64,000 nt of DNA from positions 186,001 through 250,000 of the forward strand of contig CAKZON010000069.1 of the NCBI GenBank assembly GCA_937136425.1. The letters run 5' to 3'. The stretch is from an uncultured Crocinitomix sp. Its GTDB lineage: Bacteria; Bacteroidota; Bacteroidia; Flavobacteriales_D; Crocinitomicaceae. The notes below the pieces were generated by a model. That model saw nothing but the letters and a program-made list of their open reading frames with translations. It had not been told where the DNA came from and did not search any database. A program made the translations under genes and the position numbers. Positions 17,133 to 26,261 of this stretch are shown piece after piece (within the stretch, counting starts at the first letter, position 1; the number at the start of each line of letters is the position of its first letter).

Positions 17133-17582
17133 TTAGGCCTGAGGAGGACCCCTTTTTGCCCTATTTTCGGACAAAGGATCATTATTGCTACTTGGCTGAT
17201 AATCTCCTTGAAACTGCAAATTTAAACGCTCAATATTGAGGTTGCTATTTGTAGTAAGTACGGCGATAAATTGATCAGAATTCGTTGTGTTTTCACGATT
17301 TTTTTGATCTCCTTCTATAAACTCATACTCGGTAGCAGAATTGTGTTCATGACTTCCTAAAACGCATCCTAAATAATCAATTAACCCTTCATCAAAATGA
17401 TCTTCGTGCGCTACATGATTATGTGTCTCTTCTTCAGTAACACAATGGTCATGCGCCCCCTCCAAATGGTGACTATGATTCTCAGAATTTTCATGGTGAT
17501 GATGTGGAATAATTTGGTGTCCAAAAGACACGCTATAAACCAATAGCAAAAAGTATGCTGCGATATGTTTTAGGCTAAACAC
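17133..17582 (-). CDS. His-rich exported protein upstream of the RND operon
   Basis: A 149-residue protein that starts at a GTG (17582). A signal peptide (LKHIAAYFLLLVYSVSFGHQ) precedes a region dense in His and acidic residues (residues 24-70, including HHHHENSENHSHHLEGAHDH and HNHVAHEDH), a likely metal-binding segment. It lies 125 bases upstream of the RND pump gene on the same strand, so a role as periplasmic metal chaperone, buffer or sensor for the same ions is a reasonable inference. No family was recognised. The short spacer with no clear terminator allows cotranscription. Confidence 0.75.
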   Translation of the reverse strand: MFSLKHIAAYFLLLVYSVSFGHQIIPHHHHENSENHSHHLEGAHDHCVTEEETHNHVAHEDHFDEGLIDYLGCVLGSHEHNSATEYEFIEGDQKNRENTTNSDQFIAVLTTNSNLNIERLNLQFQGDYQPSSNNDPLSENRAKRGPPQA

Positions 17583-17629
17583 GTTACAAATATACGCAAT
17601 TTGAGAAAGTTTGTTTTATGTGTGCTGTT

Positions 17630-18070
17630 TTAGCTGCGTTTTTTAGCAAAGAAAGTTTTCATAAGTTCCGCGGCCTCTTCTTGCATTAATCCTCTTTCAA
17701 TCTTGGTTTTAGGATGATAAATATTTTCATCCAAGTATTTTTTTCGATCATCACTTGCCCCAAAAACAATCTTATCAATTTGAGTCCAAGCCAAAGCTCC
17801 AGCACACATAGCACAAGGCTCTAGCGTTACATAAAGTGTACATTTTTTCAAATACTTTGCGCCTATATATTCACTAGCAGCAGTTATTGCCTGCATTTCT
17901 GCATGTGCGGTAACATCTGTTAAACGCTCCGTTAAATTATGCGCCCGTGCAATGATTGTTTTATCTAAAACAATTACGGCTCCAACAGGAACCTCATTTT
18001 CGGCGAATGCTAACTCGGCTTCTTTCAAAGCCTCCTTCATAAAATAAGCATCTGTATAAACCTCAATCAT
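17630..18070 (-). CDS. tadA: tRNA adenosine deaminase TadA
   Basis: A 146-residue cytidine/deoxycytidylate deaminase-fold protein that converts A34 to inosine in the tRNA-Arg wobble position. The zinc site is complete: HAEMQAI (catalytic HAE near residue 56) and TLEPCAMCAGAL (PCxxC near residues 86-90). VPVGAVIV and NLTERLTDVTAHAE are typical TadA segments, and the length is normal. The ATG at 18070 gives the usual N-terminal helix (FMKEALKEAELAF). It is cytoplasmic and its activity is usually essential. Guanine deaminase is an alternative for the family, but the local motifs fit TadA. Confidence 0.9.
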   Translation of the reverse strand: MIEVYTDAYFMKEALKEAELAFAENEVPVGAVIVLDKTIIARAHNLTERLTDVTAHAEMQAITAASEYIGAKYLKKCTLYVTLEPCAMCAGALAWTQIDKIVFGASDDRKKYLDENIYHPKTKIERGLMQEEAAELMKTFFAKKRS

Positions 18071-18112
18071 AATAAAACTGGTGTATTTACCTTTAATTAA
18101 TTCAATCTTAGC

Positions 18113-21100
18113 TTAACCTTTAACCAAAAAAGTTTTAGCCTTTGCTTGGTTTGATACGGTGATAATTAATGACTTTCCTTTAAAGTTTATTTGTGCCATA
18201 TCTTTACAGTCATTATTTTCAAAAAATCCAGATTCTGTTGGGCTTAATTGTTCAAAACCTCCTTTTCCATCACCTAATAATAAGCAACCTCTTCCACCAT
18301 CATATCGTGTTGTTTCAACCTCAACACCAAAGTTATTACCAACAATTAAAGCATCTAAATTTCCATCATTATTAAAATCATCAACAATGGTTTTATTGAT
18401 AGGACTCAATTGGCAATACGCTGGCAACCTCTTAATATCAAAGCTGTTTCCTTGGCTCATATAAACTTGCGAACTAAAGTTAGTCGCTGAAAAGTGCAAG
18501 GCTTTTTTTAGTTCGCTTTCGCCATAAATACTACTTAATGCAGCTGTTGAATAATCACCATATGTTGCATATTTTTGCGAAATAAACGGCATTTGCTCTG
18601 TTGAGCATTGTTTTCCTCTTACCGGATAACAAATGTTGTTTTGGTATTCACCCAATACAATATCATTTGTTCCATTTCCATCAAAATCATGGCAGTATAT
18701 CTCTAATGGTGCTTCCTTTGTTGGATGAAATTTATTATTCTCTCCTAAGTTTCCAACAATATAATCCATCTTTCCATCAGCATTAAAGTCTCCTTTTTCT
18801 ATTGAATAAAACCAACCTACTTCCATTTCAGGGTTATATTGAGCTGTTACATTTTTAAAGACATTATTCTCATTTTCAAAAAACACAACAGGCATCCACT
18901 CTCCTACTACTATTAAGTCTAAATCATCATCCCCATCAAAATCATCAAAAATGGCGTCTGTCACTAACCCTGGTGAAGCAATATTTGGTGAGTTTTGAGT
19001 CACATTTTTAAACGTTCCATTATCATTTTCTAATAAATAACTTTTAGGAATAAATGGATAGTAACCAGGTATTTGTCGTCCACCAATGTAAAGGTCTAAA
19101 TCACCGTCTCCATCAAAATCTCCCTCTGCAACTGACTGACCTGCAATAATCATTTCTGGTAAGCGGTCAGATTCATTTGTGAATTTTCCTTTACCATCAT
19201 TAATATATAGTTGATCTTGCAAAAATGGTGAGTCATGAAAAAATTCATTTCCACCACAAACAACATATAAGTCCAAATCTGCATCTCCGTCCACATCTAA
19301 AAAAAGTGCGTCCATTTCTTCACGTTTTTTTTCTTTCAACCAAGGACCAGAAACCGATTGAAACCCTTGAGCCGTTTGAATAAACATTTTCCCTGTTCCA
19401 TCATACGGACCTGTAATATAAATGTCCTCTAAACCATCTCCATTAATATCTCCTTCAGCAATAAACGGACCTGATTGTGAGAGTTTATTTGGCAATAGTA
19501 CCTCAAAATCAAAATCATCTGCCGTAATTTCTTTGTGCTGAAACTTTAAAATTGAGTCTGTAATATCTGTAAACAAAGGAGTGGTTACAGTTTTAGTTAA
19601 CGGAGATTTATTTCCTTGAGAATGTGCTATTTCAAGCGTACTATTTAAGGCTACATTATTCATGGTTATTGTGGTCCCATCCAACCACTCAACCTCAACT
19701 TTATTAATTTTTTCAGCAGCACCTAACCCAAAATGTAAAGTAGATTCAACAGAAGAAATATAACCACGTGCAACATGTAACTCTTGAAATTGAATACCAT
19801 TATCTGTATAGATTTTAACTTTAGTACCTATTCCCTGCTGATTATTCCCATAACCACCTACCTTTATCCGTATATAATTGGTAGACTCACCGCTCAATTT
19901 ATTTTCAAAGAGAGATGCTTTATCATCCATATTATTAAGCACCAAATCTAAATCACCGTCATTATCAAGGTCTGCATAAGCTGCTCCATTTGAATTAATT
20001 GGAGTATCCATTCCCCAATCAGCAGTTACTTTTGAAAAATTAAGATCTCCTTGATTTTGGTAGATATAGTTTTCAATTTTTGTTGTGGGAACTAGGTCTA
20101 ATCCATCCTGAAAGTTTTCAATTTCACCCGTTGCCTTTTTGTAATTATACTCAGCATTATAATCATTGTCTCTTAACTCTCTTCGGTAACCATTAGTAAT
20201 AAACAAATCTTTATTTCCGTCATTGTCAAAATCTGCAAAAAGAGGCGCCCAACTCCAATCAGTTTTAGCTACACCTGCAACTTGCGCCACATCAGAAAAA
20301 GTTCCGTTACCATTGTTTAATTGCAAACTATTAAACATGTATTGCAAGTGAAAACCTATGTCAACAATATTCCAAAATTTGTCCGTGCTCATAGCCCCCA
20401 TATTCTTTTTAGAGCGCACATGATCTTCACTCGCCATGTCAAGTGTCATGATGTCCACAAAGCCATCATTATTAAAATCTGCAACATCATTCCCCATTGA
20501 AAAATTAGAAACATGGTGCGTTCTTTCCCGAATTTCTTCAGAAAAAGTTCCATCACCATTATTCATATAAAGCAAATCTGGATCAACAAAGTCATTTGAA
20601 ACATAAATATCTTGGTATCCATCTCCGTCCAAATCACTTATAGCAAGACCAAGACCAAACATGTGTGCTTTAATTCCAGCTTTTTCAGATACATCCACAT
20701 ATTTACCATCTTGATTCTCCAATAAAACGTCCATGTCTGCCCCACTTCTTTTCATTTGAATAACCTCTTGGTTATTGAACTCTCGTTTTTCTTGCTGTTC
20801 TGGGTGGTTTAGTACATAAAGATCTAAATCACCGTCATTATCATAATCAAAAAACGCGGCGCTAGTCGTTCTTTTATCAACATCAACACCATATTCTGCT
20901 CCCTTTTCTGTAAACGTATTGTTTTGATTATTTACAAATAGTAAGTTTCTAAATTCATTTCTATCAACATCTCCTCCCGATCTGCAAACATAAATATCCA
21001 ACCAACCATCACTGTTAATATCCACCATGGTTACACCTGTATGCCAACCGGTTGATAAATCATCTTGAAATGCTGATTTTGTGATATCCTCAAAAACCAA

Positions 21101-21421
21101 ATCTCCTTTATTCAAATACAACTTATCTGAGGTTGCATTTCCTGTAAAAAAAAGATCTTGCAATCCGTCATTATTTATATCTCCAACAGCAACTCCACCT
21201 CCGTTGTATATATACTCGAAATTGTAATAATTTAACTCCTCCGTCTCTTGAAAAACATTGGCAAATTCAATACCAGAAGTTTCAGACGGAACAGCTTCAA
21301 AACCGCTTGTAGCAATTGTTTCTACACTGTTTTCAACAGTATCATTAACAGGTTCTTTTCCATCTCCACACGCCACTATAAAAGCGAATAAAAAAATGGA
21401 AGCAGGGATTAAAATTTTCAT
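18113..21421 (-). CDS. FG-GAP/VCBS repeat lipoprotein with ASPIC/UnbV domain (CRTAC1-like)
   Basis: A 1102-residue protein, counted from the ATG at 21421; an in-frame codon at 21445 would add eight residues ahead of the signal. The lipobox ends at FIVACGDG (Cys about 18), so it is lipid-anchored and probably on the cell surface. At least twelve FG-GAP/VCBS repeats carry calcium-binding DxNxDGxxD loops (for example DINNDGLQDLFF, DYDNDGDLDLYV, DFDGDDDLDLIV). An ASPIC/UnbV domain lies at about residues 520-590 (GIGTKVKIYTDNG, HFGLGAAEKINKVEVEW). The propeller folds resemble integrin-alpha and vertebrate CRTAC1. Likely roles are surface adhesion or glycan binding. It diverges from the T9SS gene at 21830. 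Confidence 0.9.
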   Translation of the reverse strand: MKILIPASIFLFAFIVACGDGKEPVNDTVENSVETIATSGFEAVPSETSGIEFANVFQETEELNYYNFEYIYNGGGVAVGDINNDGLQDLFFTGNATSDKLYLNKGDLVFEDITKSAFQDDLSTGWHTGVTMVDINSDGWLDIYVCRSGGDVDRNEFRNLLFVNNQNNTFTEKGAEYGVDVDKRTTSAAFFDYDNDGDLDLYVLNHPEQQEKREFNNQEVIQMKRSGADMDVLLENQDGKYVDVSEKAGIKAHMFGLGLAISDLDGDGYQDIYVSNDFVDPDLLYMNNGDGTFSEEIRERTHHVSNFSMGNDVADFNNDGFVDIMTLDMASEDHVRSKKNMGAMSTDKFWNIVDIGFHLQYMFNSLQLNNGNGTFSDVAQVAGVAKTDWSWAPLFADFDNDGNKDLFITNGYRRELRDNDYNAEYNYKKATGEIENFQDGLDLVPTTKIENYIYQNQGDLNFSKVTADWGMDTPINSNGAAYADLDNDGDLDLVLNNMDDKASLFENKLSGESTNYIRIKVGGYGNNQQGIGTKVKIYTDNGIQFQELHVARGYISSVESTLHFGLGAAEKINKVEVEWLDGTTITMNNVALNSTLEIAHSQGNKSPLTKTVTTPLFTDITDSILKFQHKEITADDFDFEVLLPNKLSQSGPFIAEGDINGDGLEDIYITGPYDGTGKMFIQTAQGFQSVSGPWLKEKKREEMDALFLDVDGDADLDLYVVCGGNEFFHDSPFLQDQLYINDGKGKFTNESDRLPEMIIAGQSVAEGDFDGDGDLDLYIGGRQIPGYYPFIPKSYLLENDNGTFKNVTQNSPNIASPGLVTDAIFDDFDGDDDLDLIVVGEWMPVVFFENENNVFKNVTAQYNPEMEVGWFYSIEKGDFNADGKMDYIVGNLGENNKFHPTKEAPLEIYCHDFDGNGTNDIVLGEYQNNICYPVRGKQCSTEQMPFISQKYATYGDYSTAALSSIYGESELKKALHFSATNFSSQVYMSQGNSFDIKRLPAYCQLSPINKTIVDDFNNDGNLDALIVGNNFGVEVETTRYDGGRGCLLLGDGKGGFEQLSPTESGFFENNDCKDMAQINFKGKSLIITVSNQAKAKTFLVKG

Positions 21422-21829
21422 AATAAACACATTATAGAACAGCAAATATATTATAAATCGTTCACTCTATAATTTATGCTGTAATATCCCAATATCAAGA
21501 AGTCAATTTCATTACTTAAAAAGGTACTAAATCACACCTAGTCAGATACCTTTCTTTAAAAGTTCTACGTGTTTTTATTTTTGGTAGGTCATTAAACCTA
21601 GAAGAATTGGTATAAATTTTAGGTAAATAGTCTTAAAAAAGTTCAATTCTAGGTGTTTTATAACAAGCTATAAATCAAGTGTTTATAAAAATTGATTTAA
21701 ATTTAACGAAAGAAATTAGCTAATTCACCTGTTTATGTTATTGAATATTTATAAATTGCTAGCTTGAAACGCATGTATAAATCGATTTAAAAGACTGTTT
21801 ATACATGCATTAACCAATTACTATTTATT
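21422..21829. promoter_or_regulatory. divergent intergenic region with inverted repeats
   Basis: This spacer separates divergent genes for a lipoprotein and a T9SS cargo protein. It contains an AAAGGTA/TACCTTT inverted repeat (21520-21526 and 21547-21553), ACCTAG twice (21536, 21596), its reverse CTAGGT once (21649), and a perfect 11-bp inverted repeat near the right end (21771-21808, listed separately). A TAGCTTG at 21760 with TTG at 21741 is a weak promoter candidate for the right-hand gene. No reading frame of note is present. Confidence 0.5.
21771..21808 (+). promoter_or_regulatory. perfect 11-bp inverted repeat upstream of T9SS cargo gene
   Basis: GCATGTATAAA (21771-21781) and TTTATACATGC (21798-21808) are exact reverse complements with a 16-base spacer, ending 21 bases before the ATG at 21830. 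It may be a dimeric-repressor operator, or a 5' stem-loop if transcription starts near 21770. Confidence 0.6.
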
Positions 21830-23491
21830 ATGAAAAAAAAATTACTTTTATTCGCAGTTGCGGCCTTTTCTACAGCCGCAGTAAATGCGCAGTATTGTGG
21901 CGGAGGGCCAAGTAGTTCATTTGACTCGAACCTCGAAGGAGCAAGTTTAGTCGGTGAATCTTCTTCAATCAGTTATTCTGGGTGTCCTGGAGTTACGGGT
22001 ATTGAAGACGCAACTGGTGAAATGGCTGATTTAACCATCTCTGGAGATTATACATTAGATTTATCATGGGGTACCTGTGGTGGAAGTTATAGTTGGGCAG
22101 GAAGTGCATGGATTGATTTTGACGGAAGTGGGACTTATGATCCTGACGAAGTAGTTGCTGAAGAAACAGGTTATGGTTCAACTGGACTTTCAAGCTATAG
22201 TTTTACAGTTCCTGATGATGCCGTTGCTGGAGAAACACGAATGCGTGTTACACAATGGGAAAGTGGTTCTTTACCATTAGATCCGTGTGGTTCATTCACT
22301 TGGGGAAGTGCTGTTGAATTCAATGTTGAACTTTTACCAAGTTGTTCTGATATTGTTATAACTGTTTCTGATTACGAAACATGTGAAGGAGAAATGGTAA
22401 CAATTGACGGAGAAGGATTAGGAGAAATCACTTGGACTGGTGGTATCACTGATGGTGTTGCTTTCGATCCAGGAGCTCCTGGTACTTATACTTATATCCC
22501 TTCTAGTGATGATGAAGGTGATTGTGTATTTGCTGAAGAAGATGCAATTGTTATTGAAGTGTACGGACCTCCAATTGTAATTGCAGGTGCCGGAGATTTA
22601 GATTTCTGTGTAAATGAAATGATTACTCTTTCTGCCGCAGGTGGAGCTGACGTTTATGAGTGGAATGACGGAGAAGAATTAGATTTAATGCCTGGTGTTG
22701 GAACATATACTTTCACACTTGTTGGTACTTCTACTACAGGAGGTTGTGCTGGAGAAGAAACTACAGACGAAGTAACTGTTGAAGTACATGATTTACCAAC
22801 TATTACTGCAACTGCTGACGAAGATGTAATTTGTACTGGTAGTTCTGTCGTATTGAACGGCGGTGGCGGTGAGTCATACAATTGGGATAATGGAGTAATG
22901 GACGGTATGGCATATACGCCAGAGTCTATTGGAACAACTACTTATACTGTTACAGGATGGGATGAGTACGGTTGTGAAAACACTGCATCTGTTGATGTAG
23001 AGGTTGTAGACAATATCACTATTTCTTTAGAATCTGTTGTTATTGAAACTGTTGGAGACGACGGAGAAATCAACATTGCTGTAACTGGTGGAGCACCAAG
23101 TTATGATTTTGATTGGGATAATGACGGAACTGGTGAGTTTGGTGACGACGAAGATTTAACTGGATTAGCTGGTGGAATTTACACTGTTGTTGTTGTTGGA
23201 TCTGCTGGTTGTGAAGCTACACTTACAGTTGACCTTAACAGCCAAGTTGGAATTGAGGATTTAAATGCTGCTAACGTTGCTGTTTACCCTAACCCAACTA
23301 CAGAATTTGTAAATGTTGCATTTGCAGGAACTTTCAACTATGAATTAGTTGCAATTAACGGTGATATTTTAATTGCTGGTTCTGCTACTGACAATGAAGT
23401 AATCGACATGAATGAATTTGCTGACGGTGTTTACTTTGTAAATGTTAAAAACGAGAATGCTTCAACTACTGTTAAAGTAGTGAAAAAGTAA
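21830..23491 (+). CDS. T9SS type A cargo protein with GEVED domain and Ig-like modules
   Basis: A 553-residue exported protein. The signal peptide (MKKKLLLFAVAAFSTAAVNAQ) ends near residue 21. A GEVED-type domain spans about 45-165 (WIDFDGSGTYDPDEVVAEE and DAVAGETRMRVTQWE). Three Ig-like modules with the pattern C-x-G-(E/S)-x-V-x-(I/L)-x-G follow (165-390), then a SprB-like module (DDGEINIAVTGGAPSYDFDW). The type A sorting domain fills the last 75 residues (VAVYPNPTTEFVNV, ADGVYFVNVKN, VKVVKK). The C-terminal domain directs T9SS export and attachment. The protein is very acidic. It is closely related to the products at 23669 and 29015. A strong terminator follows. Confidence 0.9.
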   Translation: MKKKLLLFAVAAFSTAAVNAQYCGGGPSSSFDSNLEGASLVGESSSISYSGCPGVTGIEDATGEMADLTISGDYTLDLSWGTCGGSYSWAGSAWIDFDGSGTYDPDEVVAEETGYGSTGLSSYSFTVPDDAVAGETRMRVTQWESGSLPLDPCGSFTWGSAVEFNVELLPSCSDIVITVSDYETCEGEMVTIDGEGLGEITWTGGITDGVAFDPGAPGTYTYIPSSDDEGDCVFAEEDAIVIEVYGPPIVIAGAGDLDFCVNEMITLSAAGGADVYEWNDGEELDLMPGVGTYTFTLVGTSTTGGCAGEETTDEVTVEVHDLPTITATADEDVICTGSSVVLNGGGGESYNWDNGVMDGMAYTPESIGTTTYTVTGWDEYGCENTASVDVEVVDNITISLESVVIETVGDDGEINIAVTGGAPSYDFDWDNDGTGEFGDDEDLTGLAGGIYTVVVVGSAGCEATLTVDLNSQVGIEDLNAANVAVYPNPTTEFVNVAFAGTFNYELVAINGDILIAGSATDNEVIDMNEFADGVYFVNVKNENASTTVKVVKK

Positions 23492-23513
23492 TTCTTAAGT
23501 AATATTGTAAGAA

Positions 23514-23542
23514 GGGGCTTGAATTATCAAGCCCCTTTTTTT
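23514..23542 (+). terminator. Rho-independent terminator
   Basis: GGGGCTTGA (23514-23522) pairs perfectly with TCAAGCCCC (23527-23535) around a four-base loop, followed by seven T (23536-23542). It ends the T9SS cargo gene at 23491. Confidence 0.95.
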
Positions 23543-23668
23543 GTGCCTTTAAATTTTTGTGGAGAGAATATATTCAGTCGTTCAGAAATAACCTCTTATC
23601 GTTTTTCAGAAGCAAAATATTATCGCAATTAAATGTTTCTTAACTTAGTAATTCAAAATCCTATTATT

Positions 23669-24862
23669 ATGAAAACACGTTTTAGCCTATTTACTTTACT
23701 CTTTTGCGGCATTAGTATTAATACCTCTTTTGCACAAGATTGCACACCAATGGAACTAGATGTGTCAGGCTATTCAATTTGTTTAGGAGATGAAATTACC
23801 CTAGATGCAACAGCTGAAAGTGGAGCACCAATTATTTGGGACGGGGGCGTTTTTGATGGAGTTCCTTTCACTCCTGCAGAGGCTGGAACATTTACCTATA
23901 CAGCGACAAGTGTTGATGATAGCGACTGTCCTTTATCTGTAGATATTGATGTATTACCATATCCAACAGTAATTCCAGGTGCAGGAGATGAAAACTTTTG
24001 CGAAGATGAAGCCATTGTTTTATCTGCCGCTGGTGATGCAGATGAGTATTCATGGGAGCCTTTAGATTTTTCTCCTGGGGTTGGAACACATACTTACACA
24101 TTAACTGGTTCTTTAGACATTGGTTGTACTACTTCTGAAACAATTGAGATTACGGTTCATCCAACCCCAGAAATTACACCTACTGTTACTCCAACTTTAA
24201 CTTGTTTAGGACAAGATGTTGTATTTACAGTTAGTGGAGCAGATACATATGTTTGGGAAGATCCAGAAATTGAAGGAGGAGAATCATATACAACAACATC
24301 TGGTGGAACAACGACCTATTTTGTAACAGGCACAAGTATTAATGGTTGTGTTGGTTTTGGAAGTGTTGATTTAGAAGTAGCGGATGCGATTGAAATTACA
24401 GGTACTGCCTCTGATGAAATTGCTGGTGATGACGGAAGCGTGGATATTACATTAACAGGTGGTGTACCTGCATATACGGTTGACTGGGATAATGACGGCA
24501 CAGGAGATTTTGATGACCCAGCGAGCATTGCTGGTCTTGCTGGCGGAACTTATACGATTATAGTTCAAGGTTCAATGGGTTGTGCGGATACTGCAACATT
24601 TATAATTAACAGCCAGTTATCAGTAACAGCTTTTGAAAATAGTTTTATTAAGGCATATCCAAATCCAACAGTTAACCATGTAAATATAGAGCTTGCCGGA
24701 AGTTTTTCTTATACTTTATTAACCGCAAAAGGTAACGTTGTTTTATCTGGTAATGGTTATAATAAAGAAACTATAAACATGGAGAATTTTGCAGAAGGGG
24801 TGTACTTTTTTGATATAAAATCAGATTTAGAAAACACAATTATTCAAGTTATAAAAAACTAA
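23669..24862 (+). CDS. T9SS type A cargo protein with Ig-like modules
   Basis: A 397-residue protein, counted from the ATG at 23669, where the signal peptide begins (MKTRFSLFTLLFCGISINTSFAQ). Three Ig-like modules span about 25-245 (YSICLGDEITLDATAESG, FCEDEAIVLSAAG, TCLGQDVVFTVSG). A SprB-like module with DWDNDGTGDFDDPASIAGLAGG follows, and a type A sorting domain closes the protein (IKAYPNPTVNHVNIELAG, AEGVYFFDIKSD). It lacks the GEVED domain of its upstream neighbour but matches that protein from the first Ig-like module to the C-terminus, so the two look like tandem paralogues. A terminator separates them, so it is probably transcribed on its own. Confidence 0.88.
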   Translation: MKTRFSLFTLLFCGISINTSFAQDCTPMELDVSGYSICLGDEITLDATAESGAPIIWDGGVFDGVPFTPAEAGTFTYTATSVDDSDCPLSVDIDVLPYPTVIPGAGDENFCEDEAIVLSAAGDADEYSWEPLDFSPGVGTHTYTLTGSLDIGCTTSETIEITVHPTPEITPTVTPTLTCLGQDVVFTVSGADTYVWEDPEIEGGESYTTTSGGTTTYFVTGTSINGCVGFGSVDLEVADAIEITGTASDEIAGDDGSVDITLTGGVPAYTVDWDNDGTGDFDDPASIAGLAGGTYTIIVQGSMGCADTATFIINSQLSVTAFENSFIKAYPNPTVNHVNIELAGSFSYTLLTAKGNVVLSGNGYNKETINMENFAEGVYFFDIKSDLENTIIQVIKN

Positions 24863-24883
24863 ACTGCTTTATATAAGTTATTG

Positions 24884-24910
24884 AAAAGAGTCGGGTTTAC
24901 TGACTCTTTT
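24884..24910. terminator. bidirectional terminator between convergent genes
   Basis: AAAAGAGTC (24884-24892) pairs with GACTCTTTT (24902-24910) around a nine-base loop, with more T on the right and an A run on the left. It lies between the T9SS gene (ends 24862) and modC (ends 24917 on the other strand), and could serve both. Confidence 0.85.
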
Positions 24911-24916
24911 TTTTGA

Positions 24917-25600
24917 CTAAAATTTTTTGGTTAATAAGTCTTGTGGGCGCCCTTGTACACAATCCTGCTCATTTTTAATATGCACAACAGAGTCGGCCAT
25001 TTCTAGAATTACATCTTTTCGGTGGCTGACAACAAGTACTGTGGTTCCAATTTCATTTTGTATGATTTTAATTTCACGAATTAAATCGCCTATAGCCTCA
25101 TCATCTAAAGCTGAAAAAGGCTCGTCTAACAATAATAATTTTGGGTTTTGACATAATGCCCTAACTATAGAAACGCGTTGCTTCTCCCCTCCTGATAGTT
25201 CTTGCGGACGGCTTTTAAACAACTTGGTTAAATCCATCACTTCCATCAGGTGTTTTGTTTCTTTTGATATTTCTTTGCCCGAAGAGGAAGCATACTTTAA
25301 GTTTCCTTCCACCGTCATGTTTGGAAACAAATTAAAGTCCTGAAAAACAAAACCAATATTACGTGCTGCAACTGAGCGATTTGTTTTTGATTGCTCATCA
25401 AACCAGAATTCATCCTTAAATTGAATAAATCCGTCCGTTGGTTTTTCTAGCCCTGCAATCATTCTTAGCACCGTAGATTTTCCAACCCCTGATTTTCCAT
25501 AAATTGCAGATGTTACTCCTAAATCAAACTGCGCCTTACATCTAATTTCAGTCGTTCTTTGGCGTGTTTTAAAAGTTCTATGTAAATCTATTTTAAGCAA
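24917..25600 (-). CDS. modC: molybdate ABC transporter ATPase
   Basis: A 227-residue ABC ATPase that powers molybdate import. The Walker A motif is GKSGVGKST (near residue 36), the Q-loop region is NIGFVFQDFNLFPNM, the signature is LSGGEKQRV, and Walker B is LLLLDEPFSALD. It is shorter than E. coli ModC (about 350 residues) because the C-terminal molybdate-binding TOBE/Mop domain is missing, which is common in related ModC/CysA-like proteins. The start is a TTG at 25600, inside the 3' end of modB, giving an 8-base overlap. The neighbouring permease and binding protein support the molybdate assignment over sulphate or tungstate, which cannot be fully excluded. Confidence 0.88.
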   Translation of the reverse strand: MLKIDLHRTFKTRQRTTEIRCKAQFDLGVTSAIYGKSGVGKSTVLRMIAGLEKPTDGFIQFKDEFWFDEQSKTNRSVAARNIGFVFQDFNLFPNMTVEGNLKYASSSGKEISKETKHLMEVMDLTKLFKSRPQELSGGEKQRVSIVRALCQNPKLLLLDEPFSALDDEAIGDLIREIKIIQNEIGTTVLVVSHRKDVILEMADSVVHIKNEQDCVQGRPQDLLTKKF

Positions 25601-26261
25601 TGTCTGATCGGGATGTTTTTCTAGTTAATAAATTCAATAGGAAAATGAGAACAAAGCTGATAATTAACAAAATAAGTGCATAACTGTGCACTACATCAAA
25701 ATTCATAGCGGTCATTTCATCATAAATTGCTACTGAAGCTACATTCGTTTCTGGAAATTTTCCTCCAATCATTAAAACTAAACCAAACTCCCCTATTGTA
25801 TGTGCAAAAGTGAGTAAAACACCGCTTAAAATACTTCTTTTTATAAAGGGAATAAATACATACCACAAGGCATTTATTCTTGATTTGTTTAACAGTTTTG
25901 TAGATTCAATTATGTTTTTAGGAATGCTTCTGAATCCATTTATAATAGGGGTTAGCATAAACGGCAAACAATAAATAATGGACCCTAATAAAATACCCTG
26001 AAAAGAAAAAGCTAAAGAATGTCCAAATAGCTCATCAAAAAATTTTCCAACCCCACTATTTGGCCCTAAAAAAAATATGAAATAAAAGCCTAATACAGTT
26101 GGTGGAAGTACAATAGGCAGCATCATAATACTCTCTAAAATTGCCTTACCTCTCCATTTAGAAAACGCAATGAAATAAGCAATAGGAATTCCTATTACAA
26201 ACAGAATTAGCGTAGTTAAGCAAGCTAATTTAAACGTTACTAAAAACGGCGTATAATCCAT
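25593..26261 (-). CDS. modB: molybdate ABC transporter permease
   Basis: A 222-residue inner-membrane protein with five or six hydrophobic helices. The ABC-permease EAA-type loop is seen around residues 130-150 (RSIPKNIIESTKLLNKSRINALWYVFIPFIK). The segment MMLPIVLPPTVLGFYFIFFLG and the FAHTIGEFGLVLMIGG stretch are characteristic of ModB. It forms the channel for molybdate delivered by ModA. Its ATG overlaps the modA stop (TAATG) and its 3' end overlaps modC, so the three genes form one tightly coupled operon. Confidence 0.92.
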   Translation of the reverse strand: MDYTPFLVTFKLACLTTLILFVIGIPIAYFIAFSKWRGKAILESIMMLPIVLPPTVLGFYFIFFLGPNSGVGKFFDELFGHSLAFSFQGILLGSIIYCLPFMLTPIINGFRSIPKNIIESTKLLNKSRINALWYVFIPFIKRSILSGVLLTFAHTIGEFGLVLMIGGKFPETNVASVAIYDEMTAMNFDVVHSYALILLIISFVLIFLLNLLTRKTSRSDIA

